Assembly: GCA_029265905.1 (NCBI GenBank)
Contig: JAJUGR010000012.1
Span: forward strand, 1-63,390
Reading direction: 5' to 3'
Length of the DNA: 63,390 bases
Source of the DNA: Sporomusaceae bacterium
Lineage (GTDB): Bacteria > Bacillota > Negativicutes > Acidaminococcales > JAJUGR01
Shown: piece after piece, positions 9,749 through 21,399 of the stretch
Layout: every line of letters starts with the position of its first letter
How positions within the stretch are numbered: position 1 is the first letter of the stretch
Made by a program: the position numbers and the translations under genes
Notes under the pieces: model-generated
The model's input: the letters and a program-made list of their open reading frames with translations, nothing else
Told to the model about the DNA's origin: nothing
The model's database searches: none

Positions 9749-10738
9749 TTGATTATTGAGTTGGCGAACAAAGTGATGGCTGGCGGCGAAATTACCCGCC
9801 AGGAGGCGCTGGCGCTGGCGGCGCTGCCTGAATCGGAGACGATGCTGCTGCTGGCCATGGCGGACAAAATCAGGCAGCATTTTGTCGGCGATACGGTCGA
9901 CCTGTGCGCGATTGTCAGCGGGCGGTCAGGGCGCTGCCCGGAAAACTGCGCTTTTTGCGCCCAATCGGCCTATCACAAGACGGATGCGCCGGTGTACGGC
10001 TTGCTGCCGGAGGAGGAACTCTTGGCGGCGGCGCGGCAGGCGAAGGCGCAAGGCGCGGTCCGGTTCTCGATCGTCACCAGCGGCCGCGGCGTCGAACGGG
10101 AAGGTGATTTTGAACGCATTTTAACAGCCTTACACAAAATGCGCGAAGAATGCGGGCTGGAGGTTTGCGCCTCGTTGGGCATCCTGACGCCGGACGCGGC
10201 GCGGGCGCTGAAGGACGCCGGCGTCAGCCGCTATCACGCCAATGTGGAGACGAGCCGCAGCCATTTCGGCAAGATCTGCACAACCCATACCTACGAGGAC
10301 AAGCTGTCGACCATTGAAGCGGCGCGCTCCGCCGGCCTGCAGATTTGCTCCGGCGGCATTTTGGGTTTGGGTGAAACGATCGAGCAGCGCGTGGAAATGG
10401 CCTTCGAGCTAAAAGCGGTTGGGGTAACCTCCGTGCCGCTCAATATCCTCAATCCGATCCCCGGCACGAAACTGGCGGATAATCCGCCGCTGGCGCCGCT
10501 GGAAATCCTGAAAAGCTTTGCCCTGTTCCGCTTTGTTCTGCCGAAAGCGATGATCAGGACGGCCGGCGGACGGGAGAAAAACCTGCGCGACCTGCAGAGC
10601 CTGGCGCTCAGCGGCGGACTGAACGGAATGCTGATAGGCGGCTATTTGACGACGGGCGGCCGCTCCGAGGCGGATGACCGCCAGATGATTGCCGACTTGG
10701 GCCGCGCCATGCCTGGGCAGGAGCAGGTGTCATGGTAA
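9749..10738 (+). CDS. bioB: Biotin synthase
   Basis: BioB is the radical-SAM enzyme that inserts sulfur into dethiobiotin in the last step of biotin synthesis. The cluster motif CPENCAFCAQS near residues 63-73 binds the 4Fe-4S cluster. Conserved SGRGVER, HANVETS, GGILGLGET and NPIPGTKL segments follow. The 329 residues are the normal length. The start is TTG 9749 after AAGGGGCGG; no ATG is available in frame nearby. It is the first gene of the operon and overlaps the next start by 7 bases. Confidence 0.96.
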   Translation: MIIELANKVMAGGEITRQEALALAALPESETMLLLAMADKIRQHFVGDTVDLCAIVSGRSGRCPENCAFCAQSAYHKTDAPVYGLLPEEELLAAARQAKAQGAVRFSIVTSGRGVEREGDFERILTALHKMREECGLEVCASLGILTPDAARALKDAGVSRYHANVETSRSHFGKICTTHTYEDKLSTIEAARSAGLQICSGGILGLGETIEQRVEMAFELKAVGVTSVPLNILNPIPGTKLADNPPLAPLEILKSFALFRFVLPKAMIRTAGGREKNLRDLQSLALSGGLNGMLIGGYLTTGGRSEADDRQMIADLGRAMPGQEQVSW

Positions 10739-11235
10739 AAGGCGGCAAGGCGCGGAATTTGGCGGAAGTCGGTCTGCTGGCGGCGCTCATCACCGTCACG
10801 GGGGCGGTCAAACTGCCTGGCTTGCTGCCAGGAACGGAGTTCCAGCTGTCGGCGCCGCTGGCGGTGGCGATTTGCGTGGCGTTTGGCTTCAAGCGCTATC
10901 TGATGGCGGGTATTTTATCCAGCCTGCTGGGGCTGGCGCTGGGGTCGCAAAACCTGCTGAACGTTTATGTCTCCATGGCTTTTCGCCTGACGGTCGGTTT
11001 GGTGATTGGCCTGGGCGGGCGGCACTGGCTTGTGGTGGCGATGGCCGGGCCGATCGGCTCGGCGGTGGCGCGGCTTGGCTTGGGCGTGGTACTCGGCAAG
11101 GCTGTCTACCCGCTGTTGTTGGCGGCCGCGCCCGGCATGGCCTACACGGCACTGGCGGCTTGGCCGCTGAGCCGGTTGCTGGCGCGGGTGAGGCGCGTAA
11201 ACGGGAGGGAAGCGGAGCATGTACTACAGCGTTAG
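10732..11235 (+). CDS. Unknown membrane protein in the biotin operon
   Basis: 167 residues with about five hydrophobic segments (roughly 12-32, 42-62, 64-82, 87-107, 118-140) and a basic C-terminal tail. A conserved-looking PGTEFQLSAPLAV loop and FGFKRYL lie between the first and second helices. Size and helix number suit an ECF-transporter substrate-binding (S) component or a small vitamin permease, but the glycine pattern of BioY is not evident, so I do not name it BioY. Its start overlaps the end of bioB and its end overlaps the start of bioW, so it must be co-expressed with biotin synthesis. Transport of biotin or pimelate is inference. Confidence 0.75.
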   Translation: MVKGGKARNLAEVGLLAALITVTGAVKLPGLLPGTEFQLSAPLAVAICVAFGFKRYLMAGILSSLLGLALGSQNLLNVYVSMAFRLTVGLVIGLGGRHWLVVAMAGPIGSAVARLGLGVVLGKAVYPLLLAAAPGMAYTALAAWPLSRLLARVRRVNGREAEHVLQR

Positions 11236-11982
11236 AATGCGGGCGGCGGAAGGGGGCCCCCATGAACAGGGCGGCCGGCACATTTCCGGCGCGGAAAGGC
11301 TGGCCAGCGTGGAAGAGGTGGAAGCAGCGGCCGCGGCGATGATTCGCCGCGCGCTTTTCCATCCGCGTGGCGCCGCCGATTTTATCAACGTGCAGATTGA
11401 GTGCGTTGACAAGGCGGCGGTGTCGGAAGTTCCGGCGCTGCCCGTTTCCTCACGGAGCGCCGCTTCCGTGGCGGCGGCGCGGGGGGAGGCGGTGGCTGAA
11501 CTGGCGGCGGCCGGCGTTGCCGAGGCCGCCGCCGTGCGCGGTTTAAACCGCTTGGCGGGGCTGGCGGAAGCGATGCGCGGCGCCATGCTGGTATCGGCCG
11601 CCGACGGGGCGCGGCTTGATTCAAGCGGCCTGCGCGGCGTGCGGGTCAGCCGCATGGACGGCAGCGGCGACCCCGGCTTGCAAGCGTATTTGGCCGAGCG
11701 CGGCCTGTTGAACGATCATGCGCCGGAAGCGCTGGTCCTGGCCACGAAGGTGGCTTCGTGCCCGGGCGTGGTGGCGGAATTATGCTGGTCGGACGACCCG
11801 GGCTACACGACCGGCTATGTGGCCTCGCCAGCCCGCGGCTACTGCCGCATCCCCTGCCTGAAGGAGGCCGGTTCGGACCAAGGGGGGCGCGTGTTCTTTC
11901 TGGCGGAAACGGCTGACGTGTCGGCTGTCTGCCGGTATTTGGAGACCCAGCCGGTCAAAGTGGTGAAGGGGGCGGCAAGCAA

Positions 11983-11986
<4 letters not shown>
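11219..11986 (+). CDS. bioW: 6-carboxyhexanoate-CoA ligase (pimeloyl-CoA synthetase)
   Basis: BioW activates pimelate to pimeloyl-CoA, the entry step of the Bacillus-type biotin pathway. The N-terminal YSVRMRA followed by HISGAER is the signature of the family, and GLRGVRVSRMD and the C-terminal GRVFFL segment also fit. The 255 residues are normal. ATG 11219 overlaps the preceding membrane-protein gene by 17 bases and follows GGGAGGGA. The stop overlaps the bioF start (ATGA). The alanine-rich middle reflects the GC-rich codon use. Confidence 0.93.
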
Positions 11987-15279
<3,293 letters not shown>

Positions 15280-15294
15280 TCAAGAGAGCGGCTG

Positions 15295-15327
15295 CCGGCT
15301 TGCGCAACATGCGCAAGCCGGTTTTTT
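15295..15327 (+). terminator. Rho-independent terminator of the biotin operon
   Basis: CCGGCTTGCGC (15295-15305), AACAT loop, GCGCAAGCCGG (15311-15321), then six T. It is a perfect 11-base GC-rich stem. Confidence 0.93.
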
Positions 15328-15407
15328 GCAGGAAATGACCGCTTGTTGTCGAAGTTTGTTTAATACACGTGCAAGGCACGCGTTTTTACTGAAAGGATGG
15401 TTTTAAC

Positions 15408-16139
15408 ATGTGGTTGGCGGCTGATCTTCACGTACACAGTATGGCGAGCGGACACGCCTACAGTACGATTGCCGAAAACGCCCGGGCGGGCAAGGAAAGA
15501 GGATTGTCTGCCATTGCCATTACTGATCATGGGCCGGCCATGCCGGGGGCGCCGCACCTGTACCATTTCGGCAACATGAAAGTGCTGCCGCCGGAAATCG
15601 AGGGGCTGCGTGTGCTGCACGGCGTGGAGGCCAATGTCCTGGATGCGGAGGGACGGCTGGACGTTCCGGAATTGTATTTGGCGCGGCTGGATATTGTCTT
15701 GGCGGGGCTGCATACGCTCTGCTCCCCGAATGGGTCGGTGGCGGAAAATACGCGGATGCTGGTGAAGGCGATTGAAAACCCCTGGATAGATGTCATTGTC
15801 CATCCCGGCAACCCCGAATACGCGGTCGATTTGGAGCAGGTTGTTCAGGCGGCCGCCGCTTGCGGCACAGCGCTGGAGATCAACAACAGTTCCCTTACGA
15901 CGTCGCGCATGGGCAGCGCCTGCAACTGCCAGACGGTCGCCCGGCTAGCGGTTCGCTACGGCGCTCGGCTGATAGTTGGCACGGACAGCCATTATCACGT
16001 CCACGTCGGTGACTTTTCCCAGGCCGTGGCCTTGCTGGCGGAAGCCGGCGTGCCGGAGGAACTGGTTGTCAACACCAGCCTGGAAAAAGTGGCAGACTAT
16101 TTGCAATGCCGGCATGCGGCAAGGAGGAGCAACCGATGA
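15408..16139 (+). CDS. PHP-domain phosphatase (YcdX family)
   Basis: 243 residues of the polymerase-and-histidinol-phosphatase fold. Metal ligands appear in DLHVHS (residues 6-11), ITDHGP, HGVEANV, VHPGNP and the C-terminal GTDSHYHVHVGDF. This matches the trinuclear-zinc YcdX subgroup of phosphoesterases. The substrate is unknown. ATG 15408 has GAAAGGATGG upstream. Its stop overlaps the rapZ start (ATGA). A small hairpin CGTGC-AAG-GCACG lies at 15368-15380 in the leader. Confidence 0.9.
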   Translation: MWLAADLHVHSMASGHAYSTIAENARAGKERGLSAIAITDHGPAMPGAPHLYHFGNMKVLPPEIEGLRVLHGVEANVLDAEGRLDVPELYLARLDIVLAGLHTLCSPNGSVAENTRMLVKAIENPWIDVIVHPGNPEYAVDLEQVVQAAAACGTALEINNSSLTTSRMGSACNCQTVARLAVRYGARLIVGTDSHYHVHVGDFSQAVALLAEAGVPEELVVNTSLEKVADYLQCRHAARRSNR

Positions 16140-17020
16140 AAGACCCCCGTATCGTCATTATTACCGGCATGTCCGGCGCCGGGAAAACGCAAGTCATTCG
16201 CGCGCTGGAAGACATTGGCTATTTCTGCGTCGACAACCTGCCCCCGACCTTCATTCCCAAATTTGCTGAATTGTGCCGGCAGGCGGAGGGGCGGGTCGAT
16301 CGCGTCGGCCTCGTGGTCGATATCCGGGGCGGCGAGTTTTTCGATGACTTTTTGTCGGTGCTGGAAGAAATGGAGTCAGACAGCCTCCCGTATGAAATGC
16401 TGTTTTTGGAGGCCAGCGAGGAAGTGCTGATCCGCCGCTACAAGGAAACGCGGCGCCGGCATCCCTTGGCGCCTTCCGGACGGATCAGCGACGGGATTGC
16501 GGCTGAGCAGCAGCGGCTGGAAACAGTGCGCGGCCGGGCGACGCATATTCTGGACACGACCGACATGCGCACCGCCGACTTGAAGCAGCGGATCAACGAG
16601 TGGTACGGCGGCAGCGAAACGGAGCAGAAAATGAGCATCACGCTGCTTTCGTTCGGCTTCAAATACGGGCTGCCGCTTGACGCCGACCTTGTCTTTGACG
16701 TACGGTTTTTGCCCAACCCCTTTTATGTGCCGACGCTGCGCAAAAAAAGCGGCGAAACGCCGGCGGTGGCCGATTACATTTGGAAATGGCCGATCAGCCA
16801 TCAGTACATGGAGAAGCTGTGCGGCCTGCTGGAATTTTTGATGCCGAATTTTGTCAAGGAAGGCAAGTCGCAACTGGTGATCGCAGTTGGCTGCACGGGC
16901 GGGCTGCACCGCTCCGTTTTTATCGCCCGCCGGCTGCAGGAATGGCTCAAGACGCAGGGTTACAGCGCGTCAATCGAACACCGCGACTTGCATAAAAACG
17001 AAGTGGATGAAAAAGTGTAG
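16136..17020 (+). CDS. rapZ: RNase adapter / nucleotide-binding protein RapZ (YvcJ)
   Basis: RapZ is a P-loop protein; in E. coli it guides RNase E to the GlmZ small RNA, and in Bacillus (YvcJ) it is a nucleotide-binding protein linked to competence. Walker A GMSGAGKT lies at about residues 10-17, followed by FCVDNLPP and the C-terminal signature GCTGGLHRSVFIA. 294 residues from ATG 16136, which follows AAGGAGGAG and overlaps the previous stop. rapZ-yvcK-whiA is a classic Firmicutes/Actinobacteria gene trio. Confidence 0.95.
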   Translation: MKDPRIVIITGMSGAGKTQVIRALEDIGYFCVDNLPPTFIPKFAELCRQAEGRVDRVGLVVDIRGGEFFDDFLSVLEEMESDSLPYEMLFLEASEEVLIRRYKETRRRHPLAPSGRISDGIAAEQQRLETVRGRATHILDTTDMRTADLKQRINEWYGGSETEQKMSITLLSFGFKYGLPLDADLVFDVRFLPNPFYVPTLRKKSGETPAVADYIWKWPISHQYMEKLCGLLEFLMPNFVKEGKSQLVIAVGCTGGLHRSVFIARRLQEWLKTQGYSASIEHRDLHKNEVDEKV

Positions 17021-17032
17021 AGGAGGAACGCA

Positions 17033-18412
17033 ATGGACTGGGTTAAATGGCTTTATCCCGGCATGAAGCTCAAGCGCTGGCTGTTTCTCTTTTCAGTCGG
17101 CGTGATCGTTTCCGCCTTGGGGTTGGCCATGCTGTTTAATTATCAGATCATCAGCGTGCTGGAAGAAGCCATTTTCCGTTTCCTCTTCCAATTGACGGGC
17201 AGCTACTCCACGACGACCCTGGTCCTGGCGGGCGTCGTCATTTTGGCTTCCGGCCTGCTGTCGATGGTTTACGCGATGCGCCGCCTGGTTCAGTCTATGG
17301 TGCAGGCTTTGATTCCGGATAGCCAGGAAAAGCTGGTGGAGCGCTTGTTTGCGATGCGCAAACGGGACAAGGGCCCGGCGGTCGTGGTCGTGGGCGGTGG
17401 AACCGGCTTGTCGGTGCTGCTGCGCGGTATGAAGTATTTGACGGCCAACTGCACGGCCGTGGTGACAACGGCCGATGACGGGGGATCCTCCGGGCGTCTG
17501 CGCGAAGAACTGGGCATCATCCCGCCGGGCGACCTGCGCAACTGCCTGGTGGCGCTGGCCGACACCGAACCGCTGATGGAAAAGCTGATGCAGTACCGCT
17601 TTGGCGGCAGCAGCTCGCTGGGCGGACATAGCCTCGGCAATCTTTTTATTGCCGCGATGGCGCAGGTGGCGGGCGATATGGAAAAAGGCCTGCAGGCGAC
17701 GAGCAAGGTCCTGAAGGTGCGCGGGCAAGTGCTGCCCTCAACCTTGGCGCCGGTTCAGCTGAAGGCGACCTTGGATGACGGCAGCATCATTGTCGGCGAA
17801 TCGACAATCCCCAGCTCCGGGAAAAAAATTGTCAGGGTTGAACTGCTGCCGACCGATCCGCCCGCTGTCGCCAGTTCGGTCGCCGCGATTGAGAAGGCCG
17901 ATTTGCTGGTCTTCGGTCCGGGCAGCCTCTATACCAGCATTATTCCAAACCTGCTGGTGCCGGGGATCCGCGAAGCGGTTTTGGCGTCGAAGGCGATTCG
18001 CATCTATATTTGCAACGTCATGACCCAGCCGGGTGAAACGGACGGCTACACGGCCGCCGATCATTTGCAAGCCATTATTGACCATGTGGGTAGTAATCCG
18101 ATAGACTATGTACTGGTGAACCATCAGCTTGTTACCTCCAGTCTGCTGGAAAAATACGCCGGCCAGGCGGCTTTCCCGGTCGTGCCGGACGTGGAGCGGA
18201 TTGAAGCGCTGGGCAGCCGCGTGCTGGAAGCTGATCTGATCAGCCAGACCGATCTGGTTCGCCATGATCCGGTTAAATTGGCGCAGGCAGTGTGGGGCTT
18301 GGTTTACCGGCTTGGCCTGAAAAGCGGCATCAAGCTGTTTGATTATTATTACATTCGTCAGGCGATGCGCAATATGCGGCTGATGTGCAAACAAGATTCT
18401 GAGGGGGATTAG
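17033..18412 (+). CDS. yvcK: Gluconeogenesis factor YvcK/MgfK family
   Basis: 459 residues. Two N-terminal membrane segments (about 18-38 and 60-82) anchor a cytosolic CofD-like domain that begins at VVVVGGGTGLSVLLRG. Further signatures are TTADDGGSSGRLR, PPGDLRNCL and FGPGSLYTSI. In Bacillus YvcK binds UDP-sugars and is needed for growth on gluconeogenic carbon and for normal cell shape. The membrane-anchored form is common in clostridia-like groups. It starts 12 bases after rapZ and ends one base before whiA. Confidence 0.93.
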   Translation: MDWVKWLYPGMKLKRWLFLFSVGVIVSALGLAMLFNYQIISVLEEAIFRFLFQLTGSYSTTTLVLAGVVILASGLLSMVYAMRRLVQSMVQALIPDSQEKLVERLFAMRKRDKGPAVVVVGGGTGLSVLLRGMKYLTANCTAVVTTADDGGSSGRLREELGIIPPGDLRNCLVALADTEPLMEKLMQYRFGGSSSLGGHSLGNLFIAAMAQVAGDMEKGLQATSKVLKVRGQVLPSTLAPVQLKATLDDGSIIVGESTIPSSGKKIVRVELLPTDPPAVASSVAAIEKADLLVFGPGSLYTSIIPNLLVPGIREAVLASKAIRIYICNVMTQPGETDGYTAADHLQAIIDHVGSNPIDYVLVNHQLVTSSLLEKYAGQAAFPVVPDVERIEALGSRVLEADLISQTDLVRHDPVKLAQAVWGLVYRLGLKSGIKLFDYYYIRQAMRNMRLMCKQDSEGD

Positions 18413-18413
18413 C

Positions 18414-19346
18414 GTGTCTTTTTCCAGCGAGGTGAAAAATGAATTGGCTCGCCTACCGCAGGAGGGGGACTGTTGCACGCGGGCGGAGCTGTCGGCTTTG
18501 CTGCGGATGGGCGGCTCGCTTGTGCTGCGCGGCCGGAATTTCGGCGTTTCCTTCATGACGGAAAACGCCGCCTTGGCCCGCCGCCTGCTTTCGATGACGA
18601 AAATGCGCTTCGCCGTGCAGACGGAAGTCGTCATCAAGCGTTCCGTGCGGCTGAAGAAAAACAACCTGTACCAAATCCGGCTGCTGCCCTCGGCGGAAAC
18701 GGCGCGGATGCTGCGGGAGTTGGAGTTGCTGCCAGGCGGCGAAGGGCACGGCAAGGAGATGCTGCGTTCCCATTGCTGCCGCCGGGCTTTTTTGCGCGGG
18801 GCGTTTTTGGCCGGCGGGTCGGTCAGCCGGCCGGCCAGCGACTACCATCTGGAGCTCGTGACGGAGAGCGAGCAGTTCGCTCAACTGCTGCAAAAAACGA
18901 TGCGCGGCTTGTCGCTGTCCGCCCGCTTGACGGACCGGAAGAAAGATTTCATCGTTTACATGAAGGAAGGGGACGCAATCATCCGCTTTTTGTCGTTGAT
19001 CGGCGCGCACCAGGCCTTGCTGGACTTTGAAAACGTGCGCGTCGTCAAGGAAATGCGCAACCAGGTGAACCGCGTCGTCAACTGCGAGACGGCCAACCTG
19101 GAGAAAACCGTTCAGGCGGCGGTGCGGCAGTTGGAGAGCATCCGCCTGATTCAAAGCCGGGTTGGTTTGGAGAAACTGCCGCGCACGCTGCGCGAGGCGG
19201 CGGAGTTGCGGCTGAACCATCCGGAGGCGGCATTGCGGGAACTGGTGGAGATGGTGGACGGCCGGATCGGCAAGTCCGGCATGAACCACCGCTTGCGCAA
19301 GCTGGAGGAGATGGCGGATTCGCTGAGAAGGGACGACCTGACTTGA
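18414..19346 (+). CDS. whiA: DNA-binding protein WhiA
   Basis: 310 residues. The N-terminal part resembles a LAGLIDADG homing-endonuclease fold without catalytic function (FLRGAFLAGGSVSRP). The C-terminal part is a helix-turn-helix (LREAAELRLNHPEAALRELVEMV) with a family-specific tail KSGMNHRLRKLEEMA. WhiA controls sporulation genes in Streptomyces and influences division in Bacillus. GTG 18414 follows GAGGGGG. The end overlaps the next gene by 4 bases. Confidence 0.94.
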   Translation: MSFSSEVKNELARLPQEGDCCTRAELSALLRMGGSLVLRGRNFGVSFMTENAALARRLLSMTKMRFAVQTEVVIKRSVRLKKNNLYQIRLLPSAETARMLRELELLPGGEGHGKEMLRSHCCRRAFLRGAFLAGGSVSRPASDYHLELVTESEQFAQLLQKTMRGLSLSARLTDRKKDFIVYMKEGDAIIRFLSLIGAHQALLDFENVRVVKEMRNQVNRVVNCETANLEKTVQAAVRQLESIRLIQSRVGLEKLPRTLREAAELRLNHPEAALRELVEMVDGRIGKSGMNHRLRKLEEMADSLRRDDLT

Positions 19347-20110
19347 AGAAAACAACGTTGCGCCGCGGGCTGCTGGCGCTGTGCCTGCTGGCGCTTGCGC
19401 TCAGCTGGCATTTTCAGACCTACGTCAAGCAGCAGGTGGGGGTGCTGGCCTACCATGCTGTCAACGGGGAAAAAGACAAGTACACGATGGACCCGGTGCT
19501 GTTTGAAGCCCAGGTGAAGGAGCTGGCCGACCGCGGCTATCACGGCATTACGCTCGCGCAGGCGGTCGCCGCCTGGCGCGGGGAGGCAGAACTGCCGCCC
19601 TATCCGGTTGTCTTTACCTTCGATGACGGCTACCGCGACAACCTCACTGTCGCCCTGCCGATCTTGCAAAAATATGGTTTTTCCGCCACTGTGTATGTGG
19701 CGACGGATTTGATGGGCACGCGAAACTACCTGACGTGGGACGAGGTGCGGGAGTTGCAGCGCCGGGGCGTGGAAATCGGTTCGCATACGGCCGGCCATGT
19801 GGCGCTGGCCAAGCTAACGCCGGAGGAGATCGGACAGCAGCTGATGCGCTCAAAGGAAGCAATCCGCCTTCAGACGGGCAAGCCGCCGGTGACGCTGGCG
19901 TATCCGTTTGGCAGCCGCTCGCCGGAAGTCGAAGCGCAACTCGGGCAAACCGGTTATCTGGCCGCCTGCACCGGCAAGCCCGGCTGGAACGGGGCGCAGA
20001 TGAATCCTTATCAACTGCGCCGAGTCAACTTGCCGGCGCCTAAATTTGGAATATGGGAATTCAGGGTACGCATTTTGCGCAGCCAACTTTTTGGATGGGT
20101 GGGACTATGA
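19343..20110 (+). CDS. Polysaccharide deacetylase, membrane-anchored or secreted
   Basis: 255 residues. Basic start (MKKTTLRRG) then a hydrophobic stretch at 9-21 acts as signal or anchor. NodB domain: FTFDDGYRDN near residue 92 supplies the catalytic and metal-binding aspartates, SHTAGH near 147 supplies the metal histidines, and LAYPFGSRS is the third motif. It likely removes acetyl groups from peptidoglycan or another envelope glycan outside the membrane. TTG 19343 overlaps the whiA stop. The chain ends relatively soon after the last motif. Confidence 0.88.
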   Translation: MKKTTLRRGLLALCLLALALSWHFQTYVKQQVGVLAYHAVNGEKDKYTMDPVLFEAQVKELADRGYHGITLAQAVAAWRGEAELPPYPVVFTFDDGYRDNLTVALPILQKYGFSATVYVATDLMGTRNYLTWDEVRELQRRGVEIGSHTAGHVALAKLTPEEIGQQLMRSKEAIRLQTGKPPVTLAYPFGSRSPEVEAQLGQTGYLAACTGKPGWNGAQMNPYQLRRVNLPAPKFGIWEFRVRILRSQLFGWVGL

Positions 20111-21075
20111 TGACAATTCGCCGCTGCCTGGTAGGCAGCTTTTTCATGCTATTTTGCTTCTTACTCGGCACGCCGCTGGCGTCGGCCGGCAACCGGACCC
20201 TGCTTTTTTCCGACAGCCCGGAAATGGTTTCTCAGACGGGCGTTTTGTACCGCGACCAAGTGAACGGTTCGGCCCGCATTTTCTTTCACCATGTCAATGA
20301 CAGCAAACGGGTGCGCTACCTGTCCGTGCAGGTAACAAATCCTGGCGCAAAGGATGTCACGTTGTGGCAGGAACGGACGGGGCTGGGCATCAGCGCCGAT
20401 TATCTGGCCGCGGGCAAGCAGGCGCAAAACACGTACTGGCCGGAGGAGGTCGTTACGACAACGCTGGCGCCGGGCGAGAAAAAATGGCTTTACCGGCCGC
20501 TGCGGCTGCAGCCCGGCCAGCTGGCGACCGGCATGGCGGACTGGCTGACGGACGGGCCGGTGGTCGTGAGCGTGGCGATGACAGACGACCGGCACGCCGG
20601 CCGCAAGCACTTGCCCGACTTGGCGACGACTGATCTGCCGCTGCGCGGGACGTATCGCGCGGCCGACCTGGTGGCCTTGCCTGACTTCAGCGAACAGGGC
20701 ATGCCCGAGTCGATGCTGCTGGCGGACGGCAAGCAGGACAAGTTCATAACCGGCTGGGACGCGCTGGCTGCGCGCGAGTCGGCCGATTTGGGCAATTACG
20801 GCGTCGTGTACCGGATCTGGCTGCCGCCGGCGCCAAAACCCTACACGGTCAGCCTCAATCCGCGCGGCGGCGTCTTTGCCGGGGTCGTGGCGGCCAAACA
20901 AGGTGATCTGAAAACGACGCATCCCGTTCCGGCGGGCCGGGTGTTTTTTGGCGAAGGCACGGTTCATGACGAGGCAAAGCTGCTGACGATGCCGGCGGGA
21001 AAATCCGGCTGGCTGTTTTTCTCGCCGCCCGGCGCCTCCAACCTGCCGGTCGTGATCCGCTTTGTTGAAGGGTGA
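20107..21075 (+). CDS. Exported protein of unknown function
   Basis: 322 residues with a clear signal peptide: MMTIRRC, a hydrophobic core to about residue 22, and an ALA-type cleavage site near TPLASAG. The rest looks like an all-beta extracellular protein. It contains two similar segments, each a short strand followed by 'YWPEEVVTTTLAPGEKKW' or 'HPVPAGRVFFGEGTVHDEAKL', that could be beta-sandwich domains. I do not recognise a family. It overlaps the deacetylase gene (ATGA), which suggests a shared role in the envelope. ATG 20110 is an equally possible start. Confidence 0.7.
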   Translation: MMTIRRCLVGSFFMLFCFLLGTPLASAGNRTLLFSDSPEMVSQTGVLYRDQVNGSARIFFHHVNDSKRVRYLSVQVTNPGAKDVTLWQERTGLGISADYLAAGKQAQNTYWPEEVVTTTLAPGEKKWLYRPLRLQPGQLATGMADWLTDGPVVVSVAMTDDRHAGRKHLPDLATTDLPLRGTYRAADLVALPDFSEQGMPESMLLADGKQDKFITGWDALAARESADLGNYGVVYRIWLPPAPKPYTVSLNPRGGVFAGVVAAKQGDLKTTHPVPAGRVFFGEGTVHDEAKLLTMPAGKSGWLFFSPPGASNLPVVIRFVEG

Positions 21076-21150
21076 TTGCGCTTGCGCAGCCGGGAGAAAC
21101 AAGGTACAATGGTAATGTATTGTGATGATCGGAAGGAGGAGTGATTGACA

Positions 21151-21291
21151 ATGGCAAAGCATATTCAGACAGTGAATAAAGCCGCGCTGACGGAAACGGC
21201 TCATAAGGGCGGTTGTGGAGAATGCCCGGCCTCCTGCCAGTCTGCCTGCAAAACATCCTGCACGGTGGGAAACCAAGTCTGCGAGCGCTAA
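21151..21291 (+). CDS. scfA: Six-cysteine SCIFF ribosomal peptide precursor
   Basis: A 46-residue peptide with six cysteines (22, 25, 29, 33, 37, 44) after the leader AKHIQTVNKAALTETAHKGG. This is the SCIFF ('six cysteines in forty-five') family, present across Clostridia and relatives. The neighbouring radical-SAM enzyme forms a thioether bond in it; the final biological role is not established. ATG 21151 has GGAAGGAGGAG upstream. An attenuating terminator separates it from the maturase gene. Confidence 0.95.
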   Translation: MAKHIQTVNKAALTETAHKGGCGECPASCQSACKTSCTVGNQVCER

Positions 21292-21327
21292 GCGTTCGCC
21301 TCATACACGCCAACAACCAATCTACTA

Positions 21328-21365
21328 CTCAGCTCCTTGTGGCGTGCAGGGGGCTGAGCTTTTTT
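21328..21365 (+). terminator. Terminator/attenuator between SCIFF and its maturase
   Basis: CTCAGCTCC (21328-21336) pairs with GGGGCTGAG (21350-21358) through a 13-base loop, then CTTTTTT. It lies 34 bases before the maturase start, so most transcripts should stop after the peptide gene and leave precursor in excess over enzyme. Confidence 0.7.
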
Positions 21366-21399
21366 GTGGGGTGCAGCGAAAGAAAGGTGGATAACAAGT

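Noticed and set aside
10732-11235. Naming the membrane protein bioY
   Set aside because: Location fits, but the sequence shows no BioY-specific pattern that I can recognise, so it is left as unknown.
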